Source of the DNA: Euzebya pacifica
Lineage (GTDB): Bacteria > Actinomycetota > Nitriliruptoria > Euzebyales > Euzebyaceae
Reading direction: 5' to 3'
Assembly: GCF_003344865.1 (NCBI RefSeq)
Contig: NZ_CP031165.1
Span: 1,364,001-1,428,000, forward strand
DNA: 64,000 bases
The translations under genes were made by a program, and so were the position numbers. Shown here piece after piece: positions 7,818 to 17,446 of the stretch. Position 1 is the first letter of the stretch. Each line of letters opens with the position of its first letter. The notes below the pieces were generated by a model that did not search any database, was not told the DNA's origin, and was given only the letters and a program-made list of their open reading frames with translations.

Positions 7818-10800
7818 ATGGCACCCGAGCAGCCCAGCGAAGACGTCGACCTCGCCGAGGCGATCAGCCAGAACCGCCAGGCCACGAAGATCCTCATCGA
7901 GATCTCCGAACAGCTGCTGGACGAGCTGGAGGCGATCGGCGAACGCGTCAACCGTGCCGCGCAGTCCAGCGTGTCGGCGCTCGAGGGCGCGCCCGATCGG
8001 ACGGCCGAGCGGATCCGGGTCGACCTCGAGTCCTCCCAGCAGGCCTACGCCGAGGCGCTGGACCGCAGCTCCGCAGCCACGACGGCGGAGGTCCGCCAGC
8101 TGCTGGGTGCCCAGGTCGAGCGCTTGCAGGACATGGTGGCCGAGGCAGCCCGCGGCGTCGACACGGCCGCCGCGGCGCTGAGCAGCCGCCTCGACAGCAT
8201 CACGAGCGACGACCTCGGTCGCCTCCGTTCCCTGGTGGAGGGCACGGGGGAACGCCTCACGACCGCCGGCGAGGGGTTCGTCGAACGGCTCCAGTCCTCG
8301 GCCGCCGAACACCGCGAGGCGGTGGCCGCCTCCACCGCCGAGGCCAACCGAGCTGTCGGCCAAGCGGCCGAGCGGGCTGCCACGGTCATGGCCGACGCCG
8401 GTGAGCAGACCAGCCGCGGCGCGTGGGCGGCCGCCGAGGCCGTGCAGGACGTCACCCAACGCATGGTCGCTGCGGTCACGTCCATGGAGGACACCGCCGG
8501 ACGGGTCGAAGCCCACACCAGCGGTGCCGTGGACGCCGCAGGGGACCTGACGGACCGTGCAGGGGCGGCGATGGCCGAGGCCACCGACCGCTCGGCCGCC
8601 CGCATCTCCGCGGCCACCGAGGACTCGCGCGCCGGGTTTGCCGCAGCGGCCTCGCAGGCGAGCCAGGCCATCGCCGCGTCCATTCGCGAGGCACAGCAGG
8701 GGTTCGTCGACGCGGCGGAGGCAAGCGGACAAGCGGTGGCCGACCGGGCCGCCGAGGCGGTCTCGAGCGCCGGTGACCGCTTGGCCGCCGACGTGGCGGG
8801 TGTCATCGACGGGCTGGGTGCTCGCGCGGATGCGGTGGGTGGCCGTATCGACTCGCTGGGCCAGGACGTGGCGGGCGTGGGCCACCGGGTGGATGCGCTC
8901 GCGCCCCGCCTGGAGGGTGTGGACACGCGCATCCTCGACCTGACCGAACACGTCGACGGGGTCGGCGAGCAGGTGCAGGAGGTCCACCGCGGGGTGGCGG
9001 GGATCGGCGACCGGATCGACGGCGTCGATGACCGTGTCGGCGAGGTCGGCGACCGTGTCGACGGTGTTGGGCACCGAATCGACGGCGTTGGTGAGCGTGT
9101 CGACGGCGTTGGCCATCGAATCGACGGGGTCGGACAACGCATCGACGGCCTGCTGCCGCACGTCGACGGCGTCGGCGAACGTATCGACGGCGTCGGCGGA
9201 CGGATCGACGAGGTGGGTGCCCGGGTCGAGGGGTTGCGTCCTGACCTCGATGCCGTCGGTGGCCGGCTCGACGGAGTCACCGAGCGGGTCGACGGGTTGG
9301 CGCAGCGGATCGAGTCCGTGGATGTCCGTGTGGTCTCGGCCACCGACACCCTGACCGCCGCGATGGGGCGCACCGTCACCAGCCTCGACACCCGCACATC
9401 GGAGGCGGTCGAGCGGATCACCGACGTCGTCGACGGCGTGGTCGACCGGGTCGCGGCAGCGCAGGGCGAGTCCTTGACCCTGTTCGGCCGGGTCGCCGAC
9501 GAACGCCTGGTCGAGCAGATCCAGCAGATGGAACACGGCCTGACGACGGTGGTGGACGACGCCGCGGAGACCCTTCGTGGACGGCTCGAGTCCACATGGG
9601 CGACGGCCGAGGAGCGGCTGTCGTCGACCGGAGAGGCGGCCAGGAAGCAGACCCTCGCCTCGGTCGAGGACGCGACGGCCCGGACGGCACGTGCAGCCGA
9701 TCAGGCCGCCGACCGGACTGCCGCGGCGGTGGACGCGGCCGCGGACCGGGTGGTCGAGGGGGTCGGCCATCACGTCGACAGCGCGGTCGAACGCCTCGAC
9801 GAGCACCTGGAGGCCACGGTCGTCCGCGTCGAGGACCGTGTGGGTGCGGCGATCGACCGAGTCGTGACGGGCAGCGACGCCGTCGCCGAACGGATGGCAT
9901 CCGGTACCGCGACCGCCGTCGAGCGGATCGTCACCGGCAGCGACACCGCAGCCGAGCGCATGATCGAGGTCGCCGATCGGGTCGGTGATCAGCTGTCCAC
10001 CGCCACCACCAGCGCGGCGGAACGCGTCTCGCAGGCCGGCACGGCCGCCACAGAGGACATCCAGGCCTCCAGCAGCGAGGCCGTCGCCAGCATCGACCGC
10101 AGCATCGGCGGTGTCAGGGACGAGCTGTCGGCGTCGGTGGAGGAGACCCGGGTGCGCCTGGTCGGCGTCGTCGACGCGGTCAGGGTGGGTTTGGAGGAGA
10201 CCCGAGCCGGGGTTCGCGACGCAGCGGTCGAGGCGGCCGCCGCCATCGAGGGGTCCACGACCGCCGCCGGCGAGACGATCGTCGGCAGCGTGGACGCCGC
10301 GGAGCAGCGCCTGACGGGGACCGTCGCATCTGCCCGGGACCGGCTCGCCGATGCCGTCGCGGCCGCCGTGGACAGGGTGACCCGGTCCAGCGGGGACGCG
10401 ACGGCGTCCCTCGAGCTGGCTGTGACCGATGCCGCCCAGCGCACCACGGGCGCTGCCGACCAGCTGCGGTCGCGGGTCGAGGATGCCGAGGCGGCGTTGG
10501 CCACCAACCTGGCCGACGCAGGCCGGACGATCAGCGAGGCGGTCGACGCCTCCGGCACGGACCTGACGTCGCGGGTGGCGGCCCTGACCAACCAGCTCGG
10601 GGACCGGCTCGACGCCACCACGACCCACCTCGTCGAGCGGTCGGAGGCCGCTGCCGCGACGGTGACGGAACGAAGCGACGCCGCCGCCGAGGTGATCGGC
10701 AGCACCGTGGAGCAGGTACGGACCGCGGTGGCCGAGTCGACCCGAGCCGCCACCCAGTCCGCCGAGGACGCGGCGTCACGGCTGACCACGGTCGCCGACG

Positions 10801-13028
10801 ACGCCTCCGGCCGGATCGCGCAGGCCGCCGAGGCCGCGTCGACACGGATCGCCCAGGACGAACAGCGTCACCTCGACACGCTCCACACGGGCCTGGAAGC
10901 GGCTGCCCTGACGGTGGGGGACCGGACCGACCGGGCCGCGCAGGCCGCCACCTCGGCCATCGAGGCAGCGGCCGCCGACGCCGCGACGTCCGTCATCGAA
11001 CGCACCCGGGGCCTCACCGACCAGATCGCCGCCGCCGTCGCCCGCGAGTCCGAGCGCCTGGCAACGGCCGTGGCCTCGGCCGACACCGCCCTCGACGGTC
11101 GGTTCGCCGACCTCGACGAGGGCAGCCGTGCCGCGGCGGAGCGCATCGAGCGCAGCAGCCACGAGGCCGGCACCCGCATCGTGGACCGTGTCACGGTTGC
11201 CGAGGCCAGCGTCGTCGACGCCGGCAGCCGGGCGGCCGACCGCATCGAGGAGGCGCTGGAACGCACCTCGAGCCGCGTCGAGGACATCCACACACGAAGC
11301 GAGGGGGCGCTCGAGCGCACCCGAGTGGGGCTGGACGATGTCGTCGAGGCCCAGGCCACACGGCTGCGATCCACGCTGGACGACATCGGGGTCAGCACCA
11401 CCGAACGGATGGAGGGCGCTGCGGCACGGGTCGCAGACCAGCTGAACGCCACCGCCGAGGGGCAGACGACCCGCATGGTCGAGGCTGCCGACCGGGCCGC
11501 GTCGTCGGTGCTGGACAGTGCGCGGCAGGCGGCCGACGAGCTGCGAACGGAGGTCGGTCGGGCAGGGGGCCAGGTGGCAGGCGCCGGCCAGGAGGCAAGC
11601 GCTGAGGTCCGTCGCGCCGTCACCGAGCTGACGACCGCCATGGTCGACCACGCCGAACGCAACCGCACACAGCTCGACGAGGTGTCCGGTCGCCTGGACG
11701 GTCAGGTCACCACCCTGACCGAGGCAAGCACGCTCGCCGGTGACCGGGTGGCCCGCTCCATCGACGACCTCCGCACGGCCACGGGCCGGATCGAGGCGGC
11801 CACGGCGGCCGTCGACGGGGCGGTCAGCGTCGCGACGCAACGCATCGAGCAAGCGGGCGCGACCGCGGTCCGCGCTGCCGCGGAGGACATCCGGGAGGCC
11901 GGATCGAGCGCCGCCACGCAGCTGGCCGACGTCGGCGACCGCCTGGACACGGCGGTCACGCGAGCCGCCGAGCGGTTGCAGGCGGCATCGGGGGCCCAGG
12001 CCGAGGAGCAGATGGCGTTGGCCGCCCAGCTCCGGACCGAGGTCCAGGAGACCGTCGGCGCGCAGGTACGCCAGCTTGCCGACGCCGGTACACGGCTCGA
12101 CGGGGCGGTCGGCGATGCCGAGGCCAGGCTGCTGGCCACGGCGACCTCACAGGCAGACGCACAGGTTGCCGCCACCGACCGCTTGCGAACCGAGGTCGAG
12201 CACACCGTCACCACCCAGCTGAACCGTCTCGTCGAGTCGGGAGACACGGCGAGCAGCCGGATGCAGGAGCGGGTGGACGATGCGGCGGCGTCGGTCGCCG
12301 TCGCCGTCGACGGCCTGCCGTCGCGCATCGAGGTCCTCGTGGACCGGTTGGCATCCGCCACGGACCGGGCCGGCGAGGTCATCGGCGAACGGGCGGATCG
12401 GCACCGCGAGGAGGTCCTGTCGTCCACGGCGGGCCTCCAGCGTGAGCTCGACCAGCGGCTCGGCGAGACCGAGCGACGGTTGGCTGAGGCGTCGGAGGCC
12501 CAGCACCTGCGGCTGGCCGACGGCGTGGACCTGACGATGACCCGCGTCGAGGCGGTCGCCGGCGAGACCAACACCCGCCTTCGCGGCGACATGGAACGGG
12601 TCGAGCGGCTGATCGAGGAGTCCCTGCGCCGCGCCGACCGCATCGGCACCACGGGCGCCGACGCGGCAACCCGGCTGGAGGTCCTGACCGAGCGGCTGGA
12701 GAGCACCGTGGCGCAGGCAATCCAGGCCGGCACCGCAGCCAGCGACCGGTCGGTGGAGGGCATCGGCAACGCGGTCGACGGCATCGGCGCTGCCGTCGAT
12801 GCGGCCACCGAGGTCGTTGCCAGCCGGACCGACCGCAGCACCGAGCAGCTCGTGACCACCGTGACGTGGGCGACGCGGGAGCTGGAGCGCGTGGTCAACG
12901 AGGGACGGGCGGCGCTGGCCACCGACCTCGACAGCGCCAGGGACGAGATCGGTCGAGCGGTCGCGATCCTCGAGCAGGCTGCCGTCCGCGGTGGCTACCG
13001 TCCGCCGTCGGCGCCGCCGCCGCGGTGA
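7818..13028 (+). CDS. Giant coiled-coil protein (1,736 residues), unknown function
   Basis: Started at the ATG at 7818 with AAGGA 5 nt upstream. Almost the whole protein is Ala/Glu/Asp/Arg/Thr-rich amphipathic helix with very few Pro, Trp or Cys, and no signal peptide or membrane segment is evident. Residues about 397-475 form a near-perfect 7-residue repeat of the type (V/I)DGVG(E/H)R. Longer A-A-x-R/D-x helical periods elsewhere resemble apolipoprotein-like or chemoreceptor-like bundles. The last codons overlap the next gene as GTGA, so it is coupled to the PknD-like receptor. A filamentous scaffold or cell-pole organiser is possible; no function can be assigned. Confidence 0.85.
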   Translation: MAPEQPSEDVDLAEAISQNRQATKILIEISEQLLDELEAIGERVNRAAQSSVSALEGAPDRTAERIRVDLESSQQAYAEALDRSSAATTAEVRQLLGAQVERLQDMVAEAARGVDTAAAALSSRLDSITSDDLGRLRSLVEGTGERLTTAGEGFVERLQSSAAEHREAVAASTAEANRAVGQAAERAATVMADAGEQTSRGAWAAAEAVQDVTQRMVAAVTSMEDTAGRVEAHTSGAVDAAGDLTDRAGAAMAEATDRSAARISAATEDSRAGFAAAASQASQAIAASIREAQQGFVDAAEASGQAVADRAAEAVSSAGDRLAADVAGVIDGLGARADAVGGRIDSLGQDVAGVGHRVDALAPRLEGVDTRILDLTEHVDGVGEQVQEVHRGVAGIGDRIDGVDDRVGEVGDRVDGVGHRIDGVGERVDGVGHRIDGVGQRIDGLLPHVDGVGERIDGVGGRIDEVGARVEGLRPDLDAVGGRLDGVTERVDGLAQRIESVDVRVVSATDTLTAAMGRTVTSLDTRTSEAVERITDVVDGVVDRVAAAQGESLTLFGRVADERLVEQIQQMEHGLTTVVDDAAETLRGRLESTWATAEERLSSTGEAARKQTLASVEDATARTARAADQAADRTAAAVDAAADRVVEGVGHHVDSAVERLDEHLEATVVRVEDRVGAAIDRVVTGSDAVAERMASGTATAVERIVTGSDTAAERMIEVADRVGDQLSTATTSAAERVSQAGTAATEDIQASSSEAVASIDRSIGGVRDELSASVEETRVRLVGVVDAVRVGLEETRAGVRDAAVEAAAAIEGSTTAAGETIVGSVDAAEQRLTGTVASARDRLADAVAAAVDRVTRSSGDATASLELAVTDAAQRTTGAADQLRSRVEDAEAALATNLADAGRTISEAVDASGTDLTSRVAALTNQLGDRLDATTTHLVERSEAAAATVTERSDAAAEVIGSTVEQVRTAVAESTRAATQSAEDAASRLTTVADDASGRIAQAAEAASTRIAQDEQRHLDTLHTGLEAAALTVGDRTDRAAQAATSAIEAAAADAATSVIERTRGLTDQIAAAVARESERLATAVASADTALDGRFADLDEGSRAAAERIERSSHEAGTRIVDRVTVAEASVVDAGSRAADRIEEALERTSSRVEDIHTRSEGALERTRVGLDDVVEAQATRLRSTLDDIGVSTTERMEGAAARVADQLNATAEGQTTRMVEAADRAASSVLDSARQAADELRTEVGRAGGQVAGAGQEASAEVRRAVTELTTAMVDHAERNRTQLDEVSGRLDGQVTTLTEASTLAGDRVARSIDDLRTATGRIEAATAAVDGAVSVATQRIEQAGATAVRAAAEDIREAGSSAATQLADVGDRLDTAVTRAAERLQAASGAQAEEQMALAAQLRTEVQETVGAQVRQLADAGTRLDGAVGDAEARLLATATSQADAQVAATDRLRTEVEHTVTTQLNRLVESGDTASSRMQERVDDAAASVAVAVDGLPSRIEVLVDRLASATDRAGEVIGERADRHREEVLSSTAGLQRELDQRLGETERRLAEASEAQHLRLADGVDLTMTRVEAVAGETNTRLRGDMERVERLIEESLRRADRIGTTGADAATRLEVLTERLESTVAQAIQAGTAASDRSVEGIGNAVDGIGAAVDAATEVVASRTDRSTEQLVTTVTWATRELERVVNEGRAALATDLDSARDEIGRAVAILEQAAVRGGYRPPSAPPPR
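9010..9240 (+). repeat. Tandem 21-bp coding repeats in the coiled-coil gene
   Basis: About eleven in-frame units of roughly 21 bp (GTCGACGGCGTTGG-like) encode the heptad (V/I)DGVGxR. The units differ mainly in the sixth and seventh codons. They probably arose by slippage or unequal crossing over and vary the length of the rod. Confidence 0.7.
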
Positions 13029-16000
13029 GCCAACGGCAGCAGGTGCGTGCTCCGGTGGAGGGCGTCCTCGACGCCGGGACCCTCGGCGACGGGCGGTTCG
13101 CCGAGGTCAGGGCGGGCCGAGAGACCACACTCGGCCGGGCCGTCGCCGTGTCCCTGCTGCGGCCCGTCGACGACGCCACGCGGGTGCGGCTCGACGAGCA
13201 GACCGCGCGGCTGGCGCCGCTGCGTGACCACCCGGGGCTCGTCGGGGTCCGCTCCAGCGGCACGACCGATCGTGGGGTGCCGTTCGTGGTCCAGCCGCGG
13301 ATGGCCGGCAGCCTCGAGCCGGGTTCGCAGCCCGTGGCAACGGTGCTCGACGCCGTACAGGTCGGCCGCCGCATCGGCGCGGGCCTGCAGGCGATGCACG
13401 ACGCAGGGGTGCACCACCTCGACGTCCGACCGGCGAACGTGCTGGTGGACCGGTGGGGCGGGGCCCGGCTGGCCGATGCCGGCATCGCCGACCTGTGGTG
13501 CCGGGCGCTCGGCATCAGCAGGTCGGCGTCGCAGCCGGGTGTGCTGGCACACCTGGCCCCGGAACTGATCGCCGAAGCCCCCGCCGGGGTCGCCGCCGAT
13601 GTCTACGGGCTTGCCGCGACGCTGTACACGATCGTGTCGGGCCGACCGCCGTTCTGCCACGGCATCGCCGACCCCCAGACCGTGGTGCAGCGCAAGGTCG
13701 ACGGTGACCTGGTCGACCTGCGCGATCGGGGGCTGCCGGCGCCGATCTGGGCGGTGCTGGAGCGGGGGTTGGCCGTAGACGCCGCGACCCGGCACCCCTC
13801 CGTGGCCGACTTCACGAACGCGCTGCAGCGTGCAGGTGCGTCGGCACGCCTTGCGGGCCGCGGCGGTCCGCTGGCGCCACCCTCGGCCACCGACCCGCCC
13901 GTCGCCACACGGCACAACCCGGCGTTGCCGCCCCTCCCACCCCGACCATGGCCACCGGCCGCTCGCGCGGAGGAGGCTCGAGCTGCGGAGGAGGCTCGAG
14001 CTGCGGAGGAGGCTCGTGCTGCGGAGGAGGCTCGTGCTGCGGAGACCCGCGCTGCGGAGACCCGTGCCGCGGAGGAGGCTCGTGCTGCGGAGGAGGAGCG
14101 CGTTGCGGCGGAGGTCCGGGCAGCCGAGGCGGCGCGGCTCGCGGAGGAGCAGGCGGACGCTCGAGCGCGACAGGCAGCCACGGTGCGGATTCCGACGCCG
14201 CCGGCCGAGCCGGCCGAGCCGGCCGAACCGGCCTCGCGGCGTCGTGCCGCAGTCCTCGTCGGACTCGGCCTGCTGGTCGTCCTGCTCGGTGTGCTCGCCC
14301 TGCCGTTCGGTGACGACATCGACCGGTCGCTCGTCCGCGCCGCCGTCCCTGCCGTCCCCGAACGAGAGGTGGCCGCGCAGATCCCGACGGAGGACACCGA
14401 CGCCCAGGCGTCCGCTGTCGACACACCGACCGCGGTGGAGGTCGCCGAACCCGTGGTCGGGCTGCCCATTCCCCTGTCGGGGGCGGGGGAGACACCCGAC
14501 GGCGTGACCGTCGCCGCTGGGCGCGGGCTGGCGGTGGGCGGCCCGGCGACCGACCTGCGCCTCGGCCGCGGTGAGGGCCTGGCCTGGGGCGAGGACGGTG
14601 AGCTGTTCCTGGCCGACCGCGCTGCCCACCGCGTCATTCGGGTCGCCGAGGACGGCACCGTCTCCGTGCTCGCCGGCACCGGACATCCCGGCTACGACGG
14701 GGACGGTGGCCCCGCGGTGCTCGCCAGCCTCGATGATCCCTATGGAGTTGCCGTGCACGACGGTGCGGTCCACGTGACCGACCGGGGCAACGGGGTCATC
14801 CGTCGGATCGACCCGGACGGCACCATCACCACCGTCGCCGGGGGAGCGGACTCGACCCTGTCGCCCGAGACCCCGCCCCACGGGTTGGCCGTGCAGGCCG
14901 ACGGGACGCTCTACACCACGCTCCTCGAGGACGGGCTGGTGGTGCGGGTGGACCCCGATGGCACGGAGTCCGTCATCGCCGGCTCCGGCATCCGCGGATC
15001 CAGCGGCGACGGCGGCCCGGCCCTGCAGGCGACCCTGGACGCCCCCACCGGTATCGCGGTCGACGGCGACACCCTCGTGGTGGTCGAGCTGGGCCGGCGT
15101 GCCAGCGGGGGCGATCCTCCCACGGGCAGGGTGCGCCGGCTCGTCCCCGACGGGGCGTCCTGGCGCATCGAGGGCATCGCAGGCGGCACCGGCCTCAACC
15201 GTCCCGAGGGGGTCGCCGTCACACCCGACGGCACCATCCTCGTCACCAGCACCTTCGACAACACCGTGGTCGCCGTGGCCGACGGCGCGCCAACGCTCGT
15301 GGCCGGTACCGGCGAGCAGGGCAGCGACGGGGACGGCGGCCCTGCCGCGCTGGCCCGCCTCGACCGACCCAAGGGCCTCGCCGCAGCGCCGGACGGGACG
15401 CTGGCCGTCTCGGAGGGCGCAGCACCGGTGGTCCGCGTTGTGGGCGCGGACGGGATGATCACCACGGTCGTCGGCACCGCGGGGGAACCCACCACCACCC
15501 CCGCGGACGCCCTCGCCCTGGTCCTGCCGACGTCGGTCGCCGTCGATCCGACCGGGGGTTTCGTCGTGGACGATGCGGCAACCGGCGAGATCGTGGCGAT
15601 CCGCGACGGCGAGGCCCGCAGCCGGACCGAGGGCGACGCACAGCTCGCCGCGCCCGGCGGGTTGGCCGTCGACGACGTCGGCAACGTCTACGTGGCCGAT
15701 CCGTTGCGGCATGTGGTCTGGCGGTTGGGTCGCGACGGGGTGATGGAGATCGTGGCGGGCCAACCCGAACGGCGCCCCGCCGACATCTCCCCCGTGGGCA
15801 TCGGCGACGGGAACCTGGCCGTCGATGCCCTGCTGAGCTTCCCACGTGGGCTGGACTGGCAGGACGGGGTCCTCTACATCGCCGATTCGTTGGCCCACCG
15901 AGTGCGGGCGGTCGGGCCGGACGGGCGCATCACCACGGTGGCCGGCTCCGGCAGCGGCGCTGGTGCAGCCGACGGGCCGGTGGACAGCGCAAGCTTCTCG

Positions 16001-16393
16001 GTGCCCTACGACGTGGCGGCCATTGACGGCGGCCTCGTGATCGCCGATACCGGCAACCACACGATCCGACGCGTGGACCTGGCCGCGGGGGTCGTCTCCA
16101 CCGTCGCCGGCACGCCGGGGGTCCGTGGCATGGGCGGTGGGGACGGAACGACCGACACGGTGGCGCTGGACCTTCCCCAGGCCGTCGACGTGCTGGCCGA
16201 CGGACGAATCGTTGCCGCCGACACCGGTAACCGTCGCGTCCTCGTCCTCGACGGGGCGCGGGCTGACACCTTGCTCGGCGGGGTCACGAGCGACCTGCCG
16301 CTCCTCCGACCCGTCGACCTGGCCGTCGACCCATCCGGCACGGTCCTCGTCGTCGACCAGGTCGCACGCCGGGTCTGGTCACGCGTGCCCTGA
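13025..16393 (+). CDS. PknD-like receptor: pseudokinase, membrane helix, NHL beta-propeller
   Basis: 1,122 residues from the GTG at 13025, overlapping the previous stop as GTGA. Residues about 16-270 are a Ser/Thr kinase fold: glycine-loop-like LGDGRFAEV, catalytic loop HLDVRPAN (Asp133, Asn138) and DAG for DFG (Asp151). The beta3 lysine of VAxK is Ser43 (VAVSLL), so catalysis is doubtful. An Ala/Glu repeat (about 310-375) and one membrane helix (about 404-425) follow. The outside part (about 500 to the end) has repeated NHL blades, such as GDGGPA and VADxxNHxI. Mycobacterial PknD has the same order. It may sense wall or surface ligands and recruit FHA proteins. Confidence 0.88.
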   Translation: MSQRQQVRAPVEGVLDAGTLGDGRFAEVRAGRETTLGRAVAVSLLRPVDDATRVRLDEQTARLAPLRDHPGLVGVRSSGTTDRGVPFVVQPRMAGSLEPGSQPVATVLDAVQVGRRIGAGLQAMHDAGVHHLDVRPANVLVDRWGGARLADAGIADLWCRALGISRSASQPGVLAHLAPELIAEAPAGVAADVYGLAATLYTIVSGRPPFCHGIADPQTVVQRKVDGDLVDLRDRGLPAPIWAVLERGLAVDAATRHPSVADFTNALQRAGASARLAGRGGPLAPPSATDPPVATRHNPALPPLPPRPWPPAARAEEARAAEEARAAEEARAAEEARAAETRAAETRAAEEARAAEEERVAAEVRAAEAARLAEEQADARARQAATVRIPTPPAEPAEPAEPASRRRAAVLVGLGLLVVLLGVLALPFGDDIDRSLVRAAVPAVPEREVAAQIPTEDTDAQASAVDTPTAVEVAEPVVGLPIPLSGAGETPDGVTVAAGRGLAVGGPATDLRLGRGEGLAWGEDGELFLADRAAHRVIRVAEDGTVSVLAGTGHPGYDGDGGPAVLASLDDPYGVAVHDGAVHVTDRGNGVIRRIDPDGTITTVAGGADSTLSPETPPHGLAVQADGTLYTTLLEDGLVVRVDPDGTESVIAGSGIRGSSGDGGPALQATLDAPTGIAVDGDTLVVVELGRRASGGDPPTGRVRRLVPDGASWRIEGIAGGTGLNRPEGVAVTPDGTILVTSTFDNTVVAVADGAPTLVAGTGEQGSDGDGGPAALARLDRPKGLAAAPDGTLAVSEGAAPVVRVVGADGMITTVVGTAGEPTTTPADALALVLPTSVAVDPTGGFVVDDAATGEIVAIRDGEARSRTEGDAQLAAPGGLAVDDVGNVYVADPLRHVVWRLGRDGVMEIVAGQPERRPADISPVGIGDGNLAVDALLSFPRGLDWQDGVLYIADSLAHRVRAVGPDGRITTVAGSGSGAGAADGPVDSASFSVPYDVAAIDGGLVIADTGNHTIRRVDLAAGVVSTVAGTPGVRGMGGGDGTTDTVALDLPQAVDVLADGRIVAADTGNRRVLVLDGARADTLLGGVTSDLPLLRPVDLAVDPSGTVLVVDQVARRVWSRVP
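13966..14100 (+). repeat. 18-bp tandem repeats encoding AEEARA units
   Basis: Seven to eight imperfect copies of an 18-bp unit close to GCTCGTGCTGCGGAGGAG encode an Ala/Glu/Arg helical stalk between the kinase domain and the membrane helix of the PknD-like protein. Confidence 0.75.
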
Positions 16394-17326
16394 GGAGGGG
16401 GAGCCGGTTCGTCGAGGGCTGTCGAGGTCGAAGCCGTCGGCGACGGTGGCCGCGAGCTCAAGGAACGCCCGCCGGGTGGGTTCGGCCAACCGCAACGGAT
16501 CGGCGATACCACCCTGCGCCAGATGGGTGTCGAACGGCAGGCGGGCGACGGCTCGTGTGCGGGTCGCGAAGTGGGCGGCCACCGGTTCGAGGTCCACGCC
16601 GTCGAGCGGCCACGTCGTGTTGAGGACGGTGACGGCCCCGGCCACGAGCTGCCCCGCGCCCTGCTCGTCCAGCCAGTCCAGCGTCTGATCGGCCGCCCGG
16701 GCCTCGTCGCTGCCGGGCCCGGACACCAGGACGAGCTGATCAGCCGCGTCGAGGATGCCGGCGGTCACGTTGTCCAGGACCCCCGTCCCCGTGTCGAGGA
16801 GGATCAGTCCGTAGCTGCCGTTGAGCTTGGCCAGGATCCGCAGGTACTCAGCGGTGTGGTAGGTCCGTGAGGCGTCGGGGTCAGCCGGGGTCGCCAGGAC
16901 CTCCAGACCCGATGGGGTGCCGACGGTGAAGCGTCGGATCGAGGTGTAGCCGTGCACGTCGCGCATGGCCTCGAGCAGGTCACCGATGTGCAGTGCGTCC
17001 TCCCGGGCGACACGGTGGGCCAGGGTCCCACCGTCGGGGTCGCCGTCGACGGCGACAACCCGGTCCAGTCGCTTCGCGGCGAAGGTGTGGCCCAGCATCA
17101 GTGCCACGCTGGTCTTGCCGACGCCACCCTTCCGCGATGCCACGACGATCCGTCGGGAGCGGGACAGGGGCGCCTGGGTCCGGGCGATCAACGCCGCATC
17201 CGGATCCTCGTTCCGACGCCGCCAGCGTCGAGCCCGCGGTTGGTGGGTGATGGGCCGAGGACCGTGGACGCGGTCGGCGTCGAAGGGATCCTCCGGGGGC
17301 GGGGGCGAGTCCTGGTGTGGGGGCAT
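16379..17326 (-). CDS. ParA/MinD-type ATPase, EspI-like
   Basis: 315 residues. A Pro/Arg-rich N-terminus (about 1-55) precedes a deviant Walker A motif KGGVGKT at 66-72, then VAVDGDPDGGTLAH and LILLDTGTGV as the remaining nucleotide-site motifs. A basic or proline-rich head on a MinD-like domain is also seen in the ESX-associated protein EspI, and the gene sits in a WXG100 locus. It ends 15 nt inside the tail of the PknD-like gene and points away from a second ParA-type gene. Roles could include positioning or gating of the secretion machine. Confidence 0.82.
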   Translation of the reverse strand: MPPHQDSPPPPEDPFDADRVHGPRPITHQPRARRWRRRNEDPDAALIARTQAPLSRSRRIVVASRKGGVGKTSVALMLGHTFAAKRLDRVVAVDGDPDGGTLAHRVAREDALHIGDLLEAMRDVHGYTSIRRFTVGTPSGLEVLATPADPDASRTYHTAEYLRILAKLNGSYGLILLDTGTGVLDNVTAGILDAADQLVLVSGPGSDEARAADQTLDWLDEQGAGQLVAGAVTVLNTTWPLDGVDLEPVAAHFATRTRAVARLPFDTHLAQGGIADPLRLAEPTRRAFLELAATVADGFDLDSPRRTGSPSSGHA

Positions 17327-17446
17327 GTTGGCGATCAGGGATGGTGTCGGGAGGACGATTCGGCACCGACGAGTGCGCTGGGCCGCATGCTACGGTCCAC
17401 CGGCGCGCGACCCCATCTGCTGGGGTCGACCGAGCCGAGGTGGGAT

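Noticed and set aside
9010-9240. Regular repeats that could suggest a CRISPR array
   Set aside because: The units are 21 bp, without spacers, and in frame as coiled-coil heptads.
7611-10628. Long minus-strand frames (also 12995-16060) opposite the coiled-coil and PknD-like genes
   Set aside because: They are shadows of repetitive GC-rich coding sequence and show no family motif or ribosome binding site.
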